Shown here in pieces: positions 15,860 to 23,856 of a stretch of 64,000 nt of DNA. The position numbers and the translations under genes are program-made. The notes below the pieces were generated by a model. That model did not search any database. It had not been told where the DNA came from and saw only the letters and a program-made list of their open reading frames with translations. The stretch covers positions 1 through 64,000 of the forward strand of contig DAOUIZ010000059.1 in assembly GCA_034423195.1 (NCBI GenBank). Reading direction: 5' to 3'. Source of the stretch: CATOSK01 sp034423195. Its GTDB lineage: Bacteria; Chloroflexota; Dehalococcoidia; Lucifugimonadales; UBA3495. Position 1 is the first letter of the stretch; each line of letters begins with the position of its first letter.

Positions 15860-17272
15860 ATGAAGATGTACCTGAGCGGAAACTGGGTTGACCGGGATGA
15901 CAAGATGCCGGTCAGGAATCCCTTCGATCAGTCGGAACTGGATACTGTCCCCCGAGCGACGGCCGCCGACGTGGATGCGGCGGTGACCAGCGCCGTCCGC
16001 GGGTCGGAGGTCATGGGGAAGATGCCTGCCTATGACCGGTACATGATCCTCCGGCGCACCGCCGACCTGATGGCGGAACGGGCGGAGGACCTGGCGCAGA
16101 CGATAACCAAAGAGGAAGGGAAGGTGCTGGCCGAGGGGCGGGGCGAAGTGCAGCGCGCCATCCAGACCATCACGCTGTCCTCGGAAGAAGCGAAGCGGCT
16201 CCACGGCGAGACCGTCCCCCTGGACGGGGCGCCGGGGATTACCAGCCAGTTCGGGTTCACCATCCGGGTTCCGGTGGGTGTGGTTGCGGCCATCGCGCCG
16301 TTCAACTTTCCGTTGAACCTGGTGTGCCACAAGGTTGGGCCGGCGCTGGCGGCGGGCAACGCGGTGGTGTTGAAGCCGGCGGGGGATACGCCCCTCTCAG
16401 CGTTGAAGCTGACCGAAATCCTCCTGGATGCGGGCCTTCCGGCAGAGGCCATCCAGACCATTACGGGCTCGGGAGCGGAAATCGGGGACGCCCTCACCGG
16501 CGACCCGCGGGTGCGGAAAATCACCTTCACGGGCAGCATGGAGGTCGGGGACCAAATCTGCCGGAACGCTGGGATCAAGAAGGTCACGATGGAGCTGGGT
16601 TCCAACAGCCCGCTCATCGTGATGAACGACGCGGATATCGAGAAGGTAGCGGCGGCCACGGTGGCCAGCGGCTTCGCCAACGCCGGGCAGGTCTGCATCT
16701 CGACGCAGCGGGTGTTTGCCGACCGGGACGTGTACGCCGATTTCCTGGACGCGCTGGTCGCGCCGACGGAGGCTTTCATCGCCGGCAATCCGCTGGACGA
16801 GGCCATCAAGATGGGGCCGATGATCCGCGAGTCCGATGCGGCCCGGGTGCATGACTGGATCGCCGAGGCCGTGGGGCAGGGCGCCCGGGTGGTCGCTGGC
16901 GGAGACCGGGAAGGGACGCTCCACGCCCCGACGGTGGTGGCCGACGTGAAGCCGGATATGCGGGTGTCCCGGGAGGAGCTGTTCGGCCCTGCCGTGGCAG
17001 TCAGCGCTTTCGGTGACATTGACGAGGCCATCGCGATGGCCAACGATTCCCGCTTCGGGTTGTCCGCCGGAATCTTCACCCAGAACGTGGACTGGGCGAT
17101 GCGGTTTGCCCGGGAGGTCCAGTCCGGCAACCTGCACATCAACTCGTCGCCCCAGTGGCGGGCGGACATTATGCCCTACGGGGGCCTCAAGGACAGCGGC
17201 ATGGGCAAGGAAGGCCCAGGGTATGCCATCGAGGAGATGACCGAGTTGAAGATGGTGGTGTTCCACCTTTAG
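15860..17272 (+). CDS. NAD(P)-dependent aldehyde dehydrogenase
   Basis: The 470-residue protein is a complete aldehyde dehydrogenase. It shows the Rossmann NAD-binding region (PFNFPLNLVCHKVGPALAAG, TGSMEVG), the general-base Glu in VTMELGSNSPLIV and the catalytic Cys in FANAGQVCISTQR. YGGLKDSGMGKEGPGYAIEEMTE is at the C-terminus. Resemblance is to the succinate-semialdehyde/lactaldehyde dehydrogenase-like group; the substrate is undetermined. GGGAGGCGC precedes ATG 15860. A strong terminator follows, so it is probably monocistronic. Confidence 0.95.
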   Translation: MKMYLSGNWVDRDDKMPVRNPFDQSELDTVPRATAADVDAAVTSAVRGSEVMGKMPAYDRYMILRRTADLMAERAEDLAQTITKEEGKVLAEGRGEVQRAIQTITLSSEEAKRLHGETVPLDGAPGITSQFGFTIRVPVGVVAAIAPFNFPLNLVCHKVGPALAAGNAVVLKPAGDTPLSALKLTEILLDAGLPAEAIQTITGSGAEIGDALTGDPRVRKITFTGSMEVGDQICRNAGIKKVTMELGSNSPLIVMNDADIEKVAAATVASGFANAGQVCISTQRVFADRDVYADFLDALVAPTEAFIAGNPLDEAIKMGPMIRESDAARVHDWIAEAVGQGARVVAGGDREGTLHAPTVVADVKPDMRVSREELFGPAVAVSAFGDIDEAIAMANDSRFGLSAGIFTQNVDWAMRFAREVQSGNLHINSSPQWRADIMPYGGLKDSGMGKEGPGYAIEEMTELKMVVFHL

Positions 17273-17285
17273 GCGCAAGCGCTTT

Positions 17286-17317
17286 GGGGGCGGCGGACCT
17301 GCCGCCCCCTCTATTTT
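17286..17317 (+). terminator. Terminator-like hairpin after the aldehyde dehydrogenase
   Basis: GGGGGCGGC and GCCGCCCCC form a perfect 9-bp stem with a GGACCT loop, followed by TCTATTTT. It starts 14 nt after the stop codon. Confidence 0.8.
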
Positions 17318-17348
17318 CCGGGCAGTCGAAGGTCACAGTCGAGGTTCC

Positions 17349-18095
17349 ATGGAGATAATCACCGATCCACCGAGGCGCATGCTGGTGGTCACGCCCCATC
17401 CCGATGACGCCGAGGGCGGGTGCGGCGCCACCATAGCCAAGTGGGTCAAAGAGGCTGGGACCGAGGTAGTCGTCCTGATGTGCACCAACGGGGACAAGGG
17501 CACATCCGACCGGGAAATGGACCCCGAAGACCTGGCAGCCATCCGGGAGCAGGAGCAGCGGAACGCCTCGGCCCTGCTGGGTGTCAAGGACGTGGTTTTC
17601 CTGGCCTACCCCGACGGCGCCCTGGAGAACAGCCTGGAGGCCCGGCGCCAGGTCGTCCGGGAAATCCGCCGCCACCGCCCGGACATCGTCTTCTGCATCG
17701 ACCCCTACCGCAGCGTCAGCCACACCCACCGGGACCACCGCATGAGCGGGCACCTGGCGCTGGATTCAGCCGGGTCCTACGCCTGGAGTTACCTGCACTT
17801 TCCCGAACAGATCTCGGACGAAGGGCTGCTGCCCCACCGGGTCCCGGAAGCATTCATGTGGAGCACCGAGCAGGCGGACGTCTACGTGGACGTGGACGGC
17901 TACCTGGAGGCCAAGGCGGACTCCCTCAGCGCCCACGTCAGCCAGATGCGCGGCCGCAACCCGGAGCACCGGCTGGACCGAATCAAGGAAGGAACGGCCC
18001 GCCAGGGTGAGGCGGTGGGGCTGGCCCACGCCGAGGGATTCCGAAGGCTCCGTTTCAACCTGGATACTCTCGGCTGGCGGTATCTCAACGCCTGA
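17349..18095 (+). CDS. PIG-L / LmbE family deacetylase
   Basis: The 248-residue protein has the zinc-binding TPHPDDAEGGCGA motif near residue 17, with the usual nearby MCTNGDKGTSD, and the later SHTHRDHRMSGHLA motif carrying the third zinc His. Members remove N-acetyl groups from GlcNAc-linked or similar substrates (mycothiol/bacillithiol synthesis, glycolipids, antibiotics). The particular substrate here is unknown. Length and motif order are standard. No strong ribosome-binding site precedes ATG 17349. Confidence 0.92.
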   Translation: MEIITDPPRRMLVVTPHPDDAEGGCGATIAKWVKEAGTEVVVLMCTNGDKGTSDREMDPEDLAAIREQEQRNASALLGVKDVVFLAYPDGALENSLEARRQVVREIRRHRPDIVFCIDPYRSVSHTHRDHRMSGHLALDSAGSYAWSYLHFPEQISDEGLLPHRVPEAFMWSTEQADVYVDVDGYLEAKADSLSAHVSQMRGRNPEHRLDRIKEGTARQGEAVGLAHAEGFRRLRFNLDTLGWRYLNA

Positions 18096-18116
18096 ACCTG
18101 CCCAGGGCTGGGCGGG

Positions 18117-18485
18117 TTAGGCCGGGACAGAATCTTCCTGGTGCCGTTGATAAACCTTGTCCGTCTTGGCCGCCATGATGAAGTCGTTCTGGTGCAGGTT
18201 GCGGATCTTGTGGGTCCACCAGGTTACCCCGACCCTTCCCCACTCGGTGACAAGTTTCGGGTGGTGCCCCTCGCTCTCGGCCATTTCCCCGATGGCTGCC
18301 GTGAAGTCCAGGGCCTGCTGAAAGTTGCGGAACTTGTAGGCCCGGTCCAGCTTGGGGATCCCGGCATCCTCGATGAGTTCCCAGTCGGGAATTTCCGGCT
18401 TGAACCTGGCTACTTCGTCCCCGGTGACGTGGGGTGAGTCCCTCCGGCAAGCGGTGCATTTCTGCCTGTAAAGTTCGTCTGACAT
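18117..18485 (-). CDS. 4a-hydroxytetrahydrobiopterin dehydratase (pterin-4-alpha-carbinolamine dehydratase)
   Basis: The 122-residue protein carries the family pattern: PDWELIEDAGIPKLDRAYKFRNFQQALDF, GHHPKLVTEWGRVGVTWWTHK and a DFIMAAKTD ending. The catalytic His residues lie in EGHHPK and WTHK. It dehydrates 4a-hydroxy-pterins or has the molybdopterin/aromatic-hydroxylase-linked roles seen in bacteria. An N-terminal extension of about 25 residues has CTACRRD, two Cys that could bind metal. ATG 18485 has CAGGAG upstream. The frame stays open into the repeat upstream, but that part is not believed coding. It converges on the PIG-L gene. Confidence 0.9.
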   Translation of the reverse strand: MSDELYRQKCTACRRDSPHVTGDEVARFKPEIPDWELIEDAGIPKLDRAYKFRNFQQALDFTAAIGEMAESEGHHPKLVTEWGRVGVTWWTHKIRNLHQNDFIMAAKTDKVYQRHQEDSVPA

Positions 18486-18520
18486 ATCGCGCTCCTGATG
18501 GGATACGGAATCAGCAATCG

Positions 18521-18654
18521 TTCTTCCCTGGCTTGTTCTTAGGGTCGCCGCCTCCGTCGCCAAGTTAGGCAACTTGTCTAAGGCTCCTTCTTCCCTGGCT
18601 TGTTCTTAGGGTCGCCGCCTCCGTCGCCAAGTTAGGCAACTTGTCTAAGGCTCC
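18521..18654. repeat. Two perfect tandem copies (67 bp each) of the TTGTCTAAGG repeat
   Basis: Unit 18521-18587 is repeated exactly at 18588-18654. Each unit has CTTGTTCTTAGGGTCGC, then GCCAAGTTAGGCAACTTG, in which CAAGTT/AACTTG form a hairpin with an AGGC loop, then TCTAAGG. It lies 35 nt upstream of the pterin dehydratase start on the minus strand. The remaining gap to 18840 shows no gene. Confidence 0.9.
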
Positions 18655-18840
18655 TTGGCGGCTTCATTCTAGCAAACCGGCCGCAGCGGGGTTGTTCTCA
18701 ATATCCAACCACATGATCCAACTACATCTCCGGCCGTTGGACGCTCAAGCCAAAGGGTAGTATATTCCACCTGAACACGGAACGTTGCGGCTCCCGAAGT
18801 TTTCCAGGCTCGGAAACTCGGGACGGGAAGAGGTAACGCT

Positions 18841-19662
18841 ATGATACCAGGGGCAATTTCAAACTCGTGGCGGATCCAGTTGGCCGACCAGGACCTGTCC
18901 GACCTGGTGGAGCAGGCGCAGTCCCAGGGCGCGCAACACGTGGAGCTGCGCCAGACCTGCCTGGGGGACTACGAGACGGGCGAGGGAGACGACTGGCGCC
19001 CGGTGTTTCCGAGAATGCAGTCCCTGGTGGACCGATTCCCCCAGCTGACGTTCGACCTGGCGATGGCCCTGCCCTGCCTGAGCCAGTCCATCGACCCCAA
19101 GGGTGGCCTTTTCCAGGCAGCCCTGGCCGGGGCGAAGCTGGTGGGAGGCGACAGTCCCCACCTTCGCACCGTAGACCCCGGGGCGGCCGGTGACGCATGG
19201 CAGGGGCCGGACGACTTCCCGGAGACGGCATGGGGGCTGGTGGAACTTACCCGGGAAGCGGCAAGCCAGGGCGTGATTCTTTCCATGGAAAATTCGGGCC
19301 AACCCCTTTCCAGCATGGCCATGCTGGTGAACGAGGTCCGCTCCCGCCTGTCCCCGGAGGAAGGGCAGTTCCTCGGCCTGTGCCCCGATCCCACCAACCA
19401 ACTGCGGCGCTTCCCGGACACGGACCCGGTGGCCGAACTGGAGGCGCTTCCGCTGGACATGATCAAGATTGTCCACTTCAAGCAGGCCCGCAACGGCGAC
19501 GCTCATCCCTCGGTGGACATGGGAGACCTGGACTGCGGGGCCATGCGGGATGTGTTGGATTCCAAGGGCTACACCGGGCAGGCCATCATGGAAATTCCGC
19601 CCCACCAGGATGTCTTCGAGAACCTGTCCGCCAGCTACCGGTTCCTCTGGCCCGAGGGATAA
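18841..19662 (+). CDS. Sugar phosphate isomerase/epimerase-like TIM-barrel protein
   Basis: The 273-residue protein resembles the xylose-isomerase-like TIM-barrel (AP endonuclease 2) family. Barrel strands include QHVELRQTC, LTFDLAMALP, GVILSMENSG (metal-ligand Glu candidate), FLGLCPDPTNQ (Asp), IKIVHFKQA (His) and GQAIMEIPPHQ (Glu). These residues fit a divalent-metal site. No substrate can be assigned. GAAGAGGTAA precedes ATG 18841. A 79-residue unknown gene follows after 26 nt, so they may form an operon. Confidence 0.82.
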   Translation: MIPGAISNSWRIQLADQDLSDLVEQAQSQGAQHVELRQTCLGDYETGEGDDWRPVFPRMQSLVDRFPQLTFDLAMALPCLSQSIDPKGGLFQAALAGAKLVGGDSPHLRTVDPGAAGDAWQGPDDFPETAWGLVELTREAASQGVILSMENSGQPLSSMAMLVNEVRSRLSPEEGQFLGLCPDPTNQLRRFPDTDPVAELEALPLDMIKIVHFKQARNGDAHPSVDMGDLDCGAMRDVLDSKGYTGQAIMEIPPHQDVFENLSASYRFLWPEG

Positions 19663-19688
19663 CCCCACCCCGAGCAGGGAGGAAGCAG

Positions 19689-19928
19689 ATGGTCTCCGAA
19701 ACGCCTGATCCAGTGGAAGAACACCGGCGGTTGAGCCGGGCCTGGGTCGAAGCCGAGCAGCACCGGGTCGATGTGTTGCAGTCCGTTCTGGAGCTCCAGA
19801 TCGGCAAGTGCACCATGGACTACCCGGAAGGGCTGTTCGACGAGTATGACGAGGCGCTGCACCATGCGTCTCAGGCCAACCGGGCCTACTTCCTGTGGCT
19901 GGCCGAACAGGGACTGCGCTCCCGTTGA
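19689..19928 (+). CDS. Small acidic hypothetical protein
   Basis: The 79-residue soluble helical protein (MVSETPDPVEEHRR...) has many Glu, Gln, His and Leu residues and probably folds as a helical hairpin or coiled coil. GGGAGGAAG sits 5 nt before the ATG, which supports expression. It follows the TIM-barrel gene by 26 nt and precedes argH by 80 nt. No family was recognised. Confidence 0.7.
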   Translation: MVSETPDPVEEHRRLSRAWVEAEQHRVDVLQSVLELQIGKCTMDYPEGLFDEYDEALHHASQANRAYFLWLAEQGLRSR

Positions 19929-20008
19929 ACTCCCCCGGCAAACCCGGCTGCCAACCAGCCGGCCAATCCGCCGGCCAATCCGATGGAAGAGCTTAGTCAC
20001 CCATACCC

Positions 20009-21388
20009 ATGAGTCAATACCGCGACTATACCGTCTCGCTGCACTACGACCAACGCCTCTACCGGCAGGACATCGCCGGGTCCCGGGCCCACGTCCGCAT
20101 GCTGGCACGCCAGGGAATAATCCCCGAAGGCGACGCTTCCGAAATACTGACCGGCCTGGACGCGGTGGAATGGGAAATCGAGTCCGGTCAATTTCCCTGG
20201 GACCCGGAACTGGAAGACCTGCACATGAACATCGAGACCCGTCTGGCCCAGCTGATCGGGCCGGTGGCGGGACGGCTCCACACCGGGCGTTCCCGCAATG
20301 ACCAGATCGCCGTCGACCTGCGGATGTACACCAGGGAAATGACCGGGGAGATGCTAAAGGCATTGCGGGGGGTCCAGGAGGCGCTGGTCGGGCTGGCGGG
20401 CCGGTATTCCGATGCCATCATCCCCGGGTATACCCACCTGCAGCGGGCGCAGCCCGTGATGTTCGCCCACCACATGTTGGCCTACTTCGAGATGTTCCAG
20501 AGGGACCAGGGGCGTTTCCGTGACTGCTTCCGGCGGGTTGATGTTCTCCCGTTGGGCAGCGGCGCTCTCGCGGGTGTGCCCTATCCCACCGACCGGGAAT
20601 TCCTGGCAGAGGAGTTGGGGTTCAGCCGGGTGTCCGCCAACAGCATGGACGCTGTCTCGGACCGGGACTTCCTGCTGGAATTCCAGGCGGCGGCGGCGAC
20701 GTGCATGATGCACCTGTCCCGCCTGTCGGAGGAGATAGTCCTCTGGTCCAGCCGGGAGTTCGGGTTTATCACGCTGTCGGAGGAGTTCACCACCGGCAGC
20801 AGCATCATGCCCCAGAAGCGCAACCCGGACTTTGCGGAAATCGCCCGCGGGAAGACCGGCCGGGTGTACGGGAACCTGCTGGGGCTTCTCACCGTGCTGA
20901 AGGGCCTGCCCCTGACGTACAACCGGGACCTCCAGGAGGACAAGGAAGGTTTCTTCGACACCGTGGACACCCTGCTGGCGACTCTCCATGTTTTCCAGGG
21001 TATGCTGCCGGGCTTGACCCTGAACGAAGACCGCGTTGCCGAAGTCTCGGGCGAAAGCTACATGCTGGCAACCGACCTGGCCGACTACCTGGTTGGGAAA
21101 GGGGTGCCCTTCCGGGAAGCCCACGGGGTGATGCGCCGCCTGTGCCGGTATTGCGAAGACAACCGCCTGGAGCTCCAGTCTCTGCCCCTGGCGAAATACC
21201 ACGAGTTTTCCAGCTTTTTCGATGAGGATGTCTACGGGATAACCGCCGTTTCTTCGGTGACGGCCCGGGACAACCCCGGAGGAACCGCTCCCAGCCGGGT
21301 CGCCGAAGAGCTGGAAAGGGCCCGGGCGGTCCTGGAATCCCCTCCTGGGTTACCCCTGGAGCTGGAAGGGGTGTCCGGTGGAAGCTGA
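20009..21388 (+). CDS. argH: Argininosuccinate lyase
   Basis: The 459-residue member of the fumarase/aspartase superfamily contains HTGRSRNDQIAVDLRMY, YTHLQRAQPVMFAHH and the signature GSSIMPQKRNPD with the flexible-loop catalytic Ser. It releases arginine and fumarate in the last step of arginine biosynthesis. Length is normal. The ribosome-binding site before ATG 20009 is weak. Its 3' end overlaps rpe by 11 nt, so translation of the two is coupled. No other arg gene is in the window. Confidence 0.97.
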   Translation: MSQYRDYTVSLHYDQRLYRQDIAGSRAHVRMLARQGIIPEGDASEILTGLDAVEWEIESGQFPWDPELEDLHMNIETRLAQLIGPVAGRLHTGRSRNDQIAVDLRMYTREMTGEMLKALRGVQEALVGLAGRYSDAIIPGYTHLQRAQPVMFAHHMLAYFEMFQRDQGRFRDCFRRVDVLPLGSGALAGVPYPTDREFLAEELGFSRVSANSMDAVSDRDFLLEFQAAAATCMMHLSRLSEEIVLWSSREFGFITLSEEFTTGSSIMPQKRNPDFAEIARGKTGRVYGNLLGLLTVLKGLPLTYNRDLQEDKEGFFDTVDTLLATLHVFQGMLPGLTLNEDRVAEVSGESYMLATDLADYLVGKGVPFREAHGVMRRLCRYCEDNRLELQSLPLAKYHEFSSFFDEDVYGITAVSSVTARDNPGGTAPSRVAEELERARAVLESPPGLPLELEGVSGGS

Positions 21389-22070
21389 CTACCACATCCA
21401 GATTGCGCCGTCGCTGCTGGCCGCGGACTTCTCACGTCTTGGCGACCAGGTCCGCGAGGCCGACGAGGCCGGTGCAGACCTGATTCATGTTGACATCATG
21501 GACGGGCAGTTCGTCCCGAACATTTCCTTCGGAGAGGTGGTGGTGGACGCTGTGCGCCAAGCCACTGCCCTGCCGCTGAACATTCACTTGATGGTGAGGG
21601 AGCCCGACTACCTGCTGCCGGGGTTGGTGAAATCCCCGACGGACCAGGTGCTGGTCCACGCCGAGGCGTGCAACCACTTGCACCGCACGCTGAGCGTCAT
21701 CAAGGATGGCGGGCAACAGGCGGGGGTGGCGTTGAACCCGGCCACGCCGGTCGCCGCGGTGGAGGAAGTGCTGCCCCTGGTGGATATAGTCCTGGTGATG
21801 ACTGTCAACCCGGGGTTCGGGGGGCAGACATTCATACCGGCCGCTTTGAACAAGGTCAAACGGCTGCGCCGGTTAATCGACGAAAACGGATATGCAGCCC
21901 GAATCGAGGTTGATGGCGGCGTAAAAGCCGATGAAACCGCTCAGGACTCGGTGCGTGCGGGGTCTTCCATCCTGGTCGCCGGGACTGCCATCTTCAACCC
22001 CCGGCAGTCCGTGGCGGAGGCCATGCGGGAAATGCGGGATAGTGTGCGGGGATTGGGGCCGGATTTCTGA
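21378..22070 (+). CDS. rpe: Ribulose-phosphate 3-epimerase
   Basis: The 230-residue TIM-barrel protein has APSLLAADFSRLGDQV, the metal and catalytic motifs LIHVDIMDGQFVPNISFG and INIHLMV-type (PLNIHLMVREPD), VLVMTVNPGFGGQ, and IEVDGGVK with the second catalytic Asp. It interconverts ribulose-5-P and xylulose-5-P in the pentose phosphate pathway. The start is GTG inside argH, with GGAAGGGG upstream, and the first residues (DYHIQIAPSLLA) already align with the family. Confidence 0.96.
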   Translation: MEADYHIQIAPSLLAADFSRLGDQVREADEAGADLIHVDIMDGQFVPNISFGEVVVDAVRQATALPLNIHLMVREPDYLLPGLVKSPTDQVLVHAEACNHLHRTLSVIKDGGQQAGVALNPATPVAAVEEVLPLVDIVLVMTVNPGFGGQTFIPAALNKVKRLRRLIDENGYAARIEVDGGVKADETAQDSVRAGSSILVAGTAIFNPRQSVAEAMREMRDSVRGLGPDF

Positions 22071-22106
22071 CTCTCGACCCGACCCACGGAGCTGCCTTCA
22101 GCCGGG

Positions 22107-22316
22107 TCAGGTGGCGGCGGCCGACGACTTCCTGGCACGGGGGGGCTTGCTGAGAGTCCTCAGGCAGCGGGTGCAAATCTTTACCCGCTGGACCTTGCCA
22201 TTGATCAGCAGGGTCTGCTTGTGAACGTTGGCCTTGAACCTGGTCTTCGTGTGGCGGTTGGAGTGGCTGACGTTGTTGCCGCTCATACCGGCCTTCAAGC
22301 AAATTTCACACCGCAT
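22107..22316 (-). CDS. rpmB: 50S ribosomal protein L28
   Basis: The 69-residue protein has L28 features: CEICLKAGMSGNNVSHSNRHTKTRFKANVH, then VKICTRCLRTL. It carries two CxxC pairs (CEIC, CTRC), the zinc-binding form of L28. It converges on rpe. Confidence 0.96.
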   Translation of the reverse strand: MRCEICLKAGMSGNNVSHSNRHTKTRFKANVHKQTLLINGKVQRVKICTRCLRTLSKPPRARKSSAAAT

Positions 22317-22653
22317 TTGTCTGTTCCCCTTTTTCTAAAACCGCCGCCCCTCGCACCCAACCGCCGCTCTACCCCTCCGCTTCGGGCCTCGGGGGGCACG
22401 GGGCCGCTCGCCTCTGGGGTCCCCCGCCTACGCGGAGGCAGGCTGTGTCTGGCTCGCTGGAGTCCCGTTCCGAGTTTAACGCCAAGGATGCTCAATGAAG
22501 CCCTTGGCGCGGGCATTCAGCCTAACATACCGCTTCACGGGTAGCAAGAACGCCGTTCGCGCTAAACCGGTTCCCGATCGGTGCGGTCCGGTGGCAGTTT
22601 ACTGTCAGTATCTCCATTGTTCGCCTTTCTGGCGGTGTGCTATTATCCGCACC
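22317..22653. other. Intergenic region between rpmB and dprA
   Basis: About 340 nt between divergently transcribed genes, presumably with both promoters. It contains a small inverted repeat with CCTACGCGGAGG (near 22427), related to other such elements in the window. The dprA frame stays open upstream to 22495, but without a ribosome-binding site or family homology. No RNA gene was recognised. Confidence 0.4.
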
Positions 22654-23808
22654 ATGCAACAAACAAGGTCCGAAGATCTCAAATATTGGATTGCGTTGAA
22701 CCGCACCCGGCTCCTGGGCGCGGTCCGGGCCCGTCGGCTGGAAGCCCGCTTCGGGTCTGCGGAACAAATCTGGCGCGCGTCCCTGGGCGACATCAAAGCA
22801 GCCGGCATCAAGGACCGAGTGGCCCGAAACCTGGTGGAGGCCCGGGCGCTGATTTGCCCTGACGACGAAATGGCCTCCCTGGAACGCGCCGGTGTCACTG
22901 CGGTCCACTGGGGACAGTGCGGCTACCCTCCCCGCCTGAAGGAAATCCCCGATCCGCCCCCGGTGCTTTACGTCAAAGGCCAAATGCTGCCGGAAGACGA
23001 GCTATCGGTGGCGATGGTAGGGACCCGGAACCCAACCGGATACGGGCGGACGGCGTCGGCGCAGCTGGCCGGCGAGCTCGCTTCGGCAGGGTTGACCATC
23101 GTAAGCGGCCTGGCCCTCGGCGTCGACGGTATCGCGCACAAGGCAGCCCTGGATGCTGGTCAAAGGACCATCGCCGTGGTGGCCAACGGCCTTGACATTG
23201 TGTATCCCCGGGAACACTCGTCCCTGGCTGGGCGGATATCTGAATCGGGCGCCCTGGTCAGCGAGGTGCCTCTGGGCATCCGCCCCGACTCCCGCAGCTT
23301 TCCCCGCCGCAACCGCCTGATCAGCGGCATGAGCCTGGGAACGGTTGTGGTGGAGGCGGGCGAGACCAGTGGAGCCCGCTGGACCGTCCACCACGCCCTG
23401 GAGCAGGACCGGGAGGTTTTCTGCGTACCGGGCAGCATCTTCTCTCCCGCCAGCCGCTTGACCAACCGGCTCATCAAAGAAGGTGCTAAACTAGTGGAGA
23501 ACGGCGCCGATGTCCTGGAGGAATTAAATCTGACCTCCGTGGCGCGCCAGTCTGAAATGGACCTGGAACCGGCGACGGCGAATCGTCCTGGCGCTGAGTC
23601 CCCGGCTCTCGATCCGGTGGAGTCCAGGTTGCTGGGCACCTTGAGCGGCGATCCCGTTCACATCGACGATATCGTAAGGAGCACTGGCCTGGCGACCAGC
23701 GAGGCCAGCAGTGTGCTGACGATGATGGAACTGAAGGGTTGGATCAGCCAGGTTGGCTGCATGCATTACGTCAGAACAGGTTCACCCGGTACGGCCGTGG
23801 CCGCCTGA
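22654..23808 (+). CDS. dprA: DNA-processing protein DprA/Smf
   Basis: The 384-residue protein has an N-terminal SAM/HhH-like domain (YWIALNRTRLLGAVRARRLEARFG). A Rossmann-like DprA core follows: MVGTRNPTGYGR, SGLALGVDGIAHKAAL, TIAVVANGLDIVYPREH, RNRLISGMSLGTVVVEAG and REVFCVPGSI. A C-terminal winged-helix domain (PVHIDDIVRSTGLATSEASSVLTMMELKGWI) completes it. It loads RecA on incoming single-stranded DNA during transformation. ATG 22654 lacks a clear Shine-Dalgarno but is where homology begins. Confidence 0.95.
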   Translation: MQQTRSEDLKYWIALNRTRLLGAVRARRLEARFGSAEQIWRASLGDIKAAGIKDRVARNLVEARALICPDDEMASLERAGVTAVHWGQCGYPPRLKEIPDPPPVLYVKGQMLPEDELSVAMVGTRNPTGYGRTASAQLAGELASAGLTIVSGLALGVDGIAHKAALDAGQRTIAVVANGLDIVYPREHSSLAGRISESGALVSEVPLGIRPDSRSFPRRNRLISGMSLGTVVVEAGETSGARWTVHHALEQDREVFCVPGSIFSPASRLTNRLIKEGAKLVENGADVLEELNLTSVARQSEMDLEPATANRPGAESPALDPVESRLLGTLSGDPVHIDDIVRSTGLATSEASSVLTMMELKGWISQVGCMHYVRTGSPGTAVAA

Positions 23809-23856
23809 CATTTCAGGCCCGGTCATCGTCTTCTATCAGATGTATGGTCAAGGGAT

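Noticed and set aside
18521..18654. CRISPR-like array
   Set aside because: The two units are directly adjacent with no unique spacers and no cas genes; they are tandem copies of a dispersed repeat.
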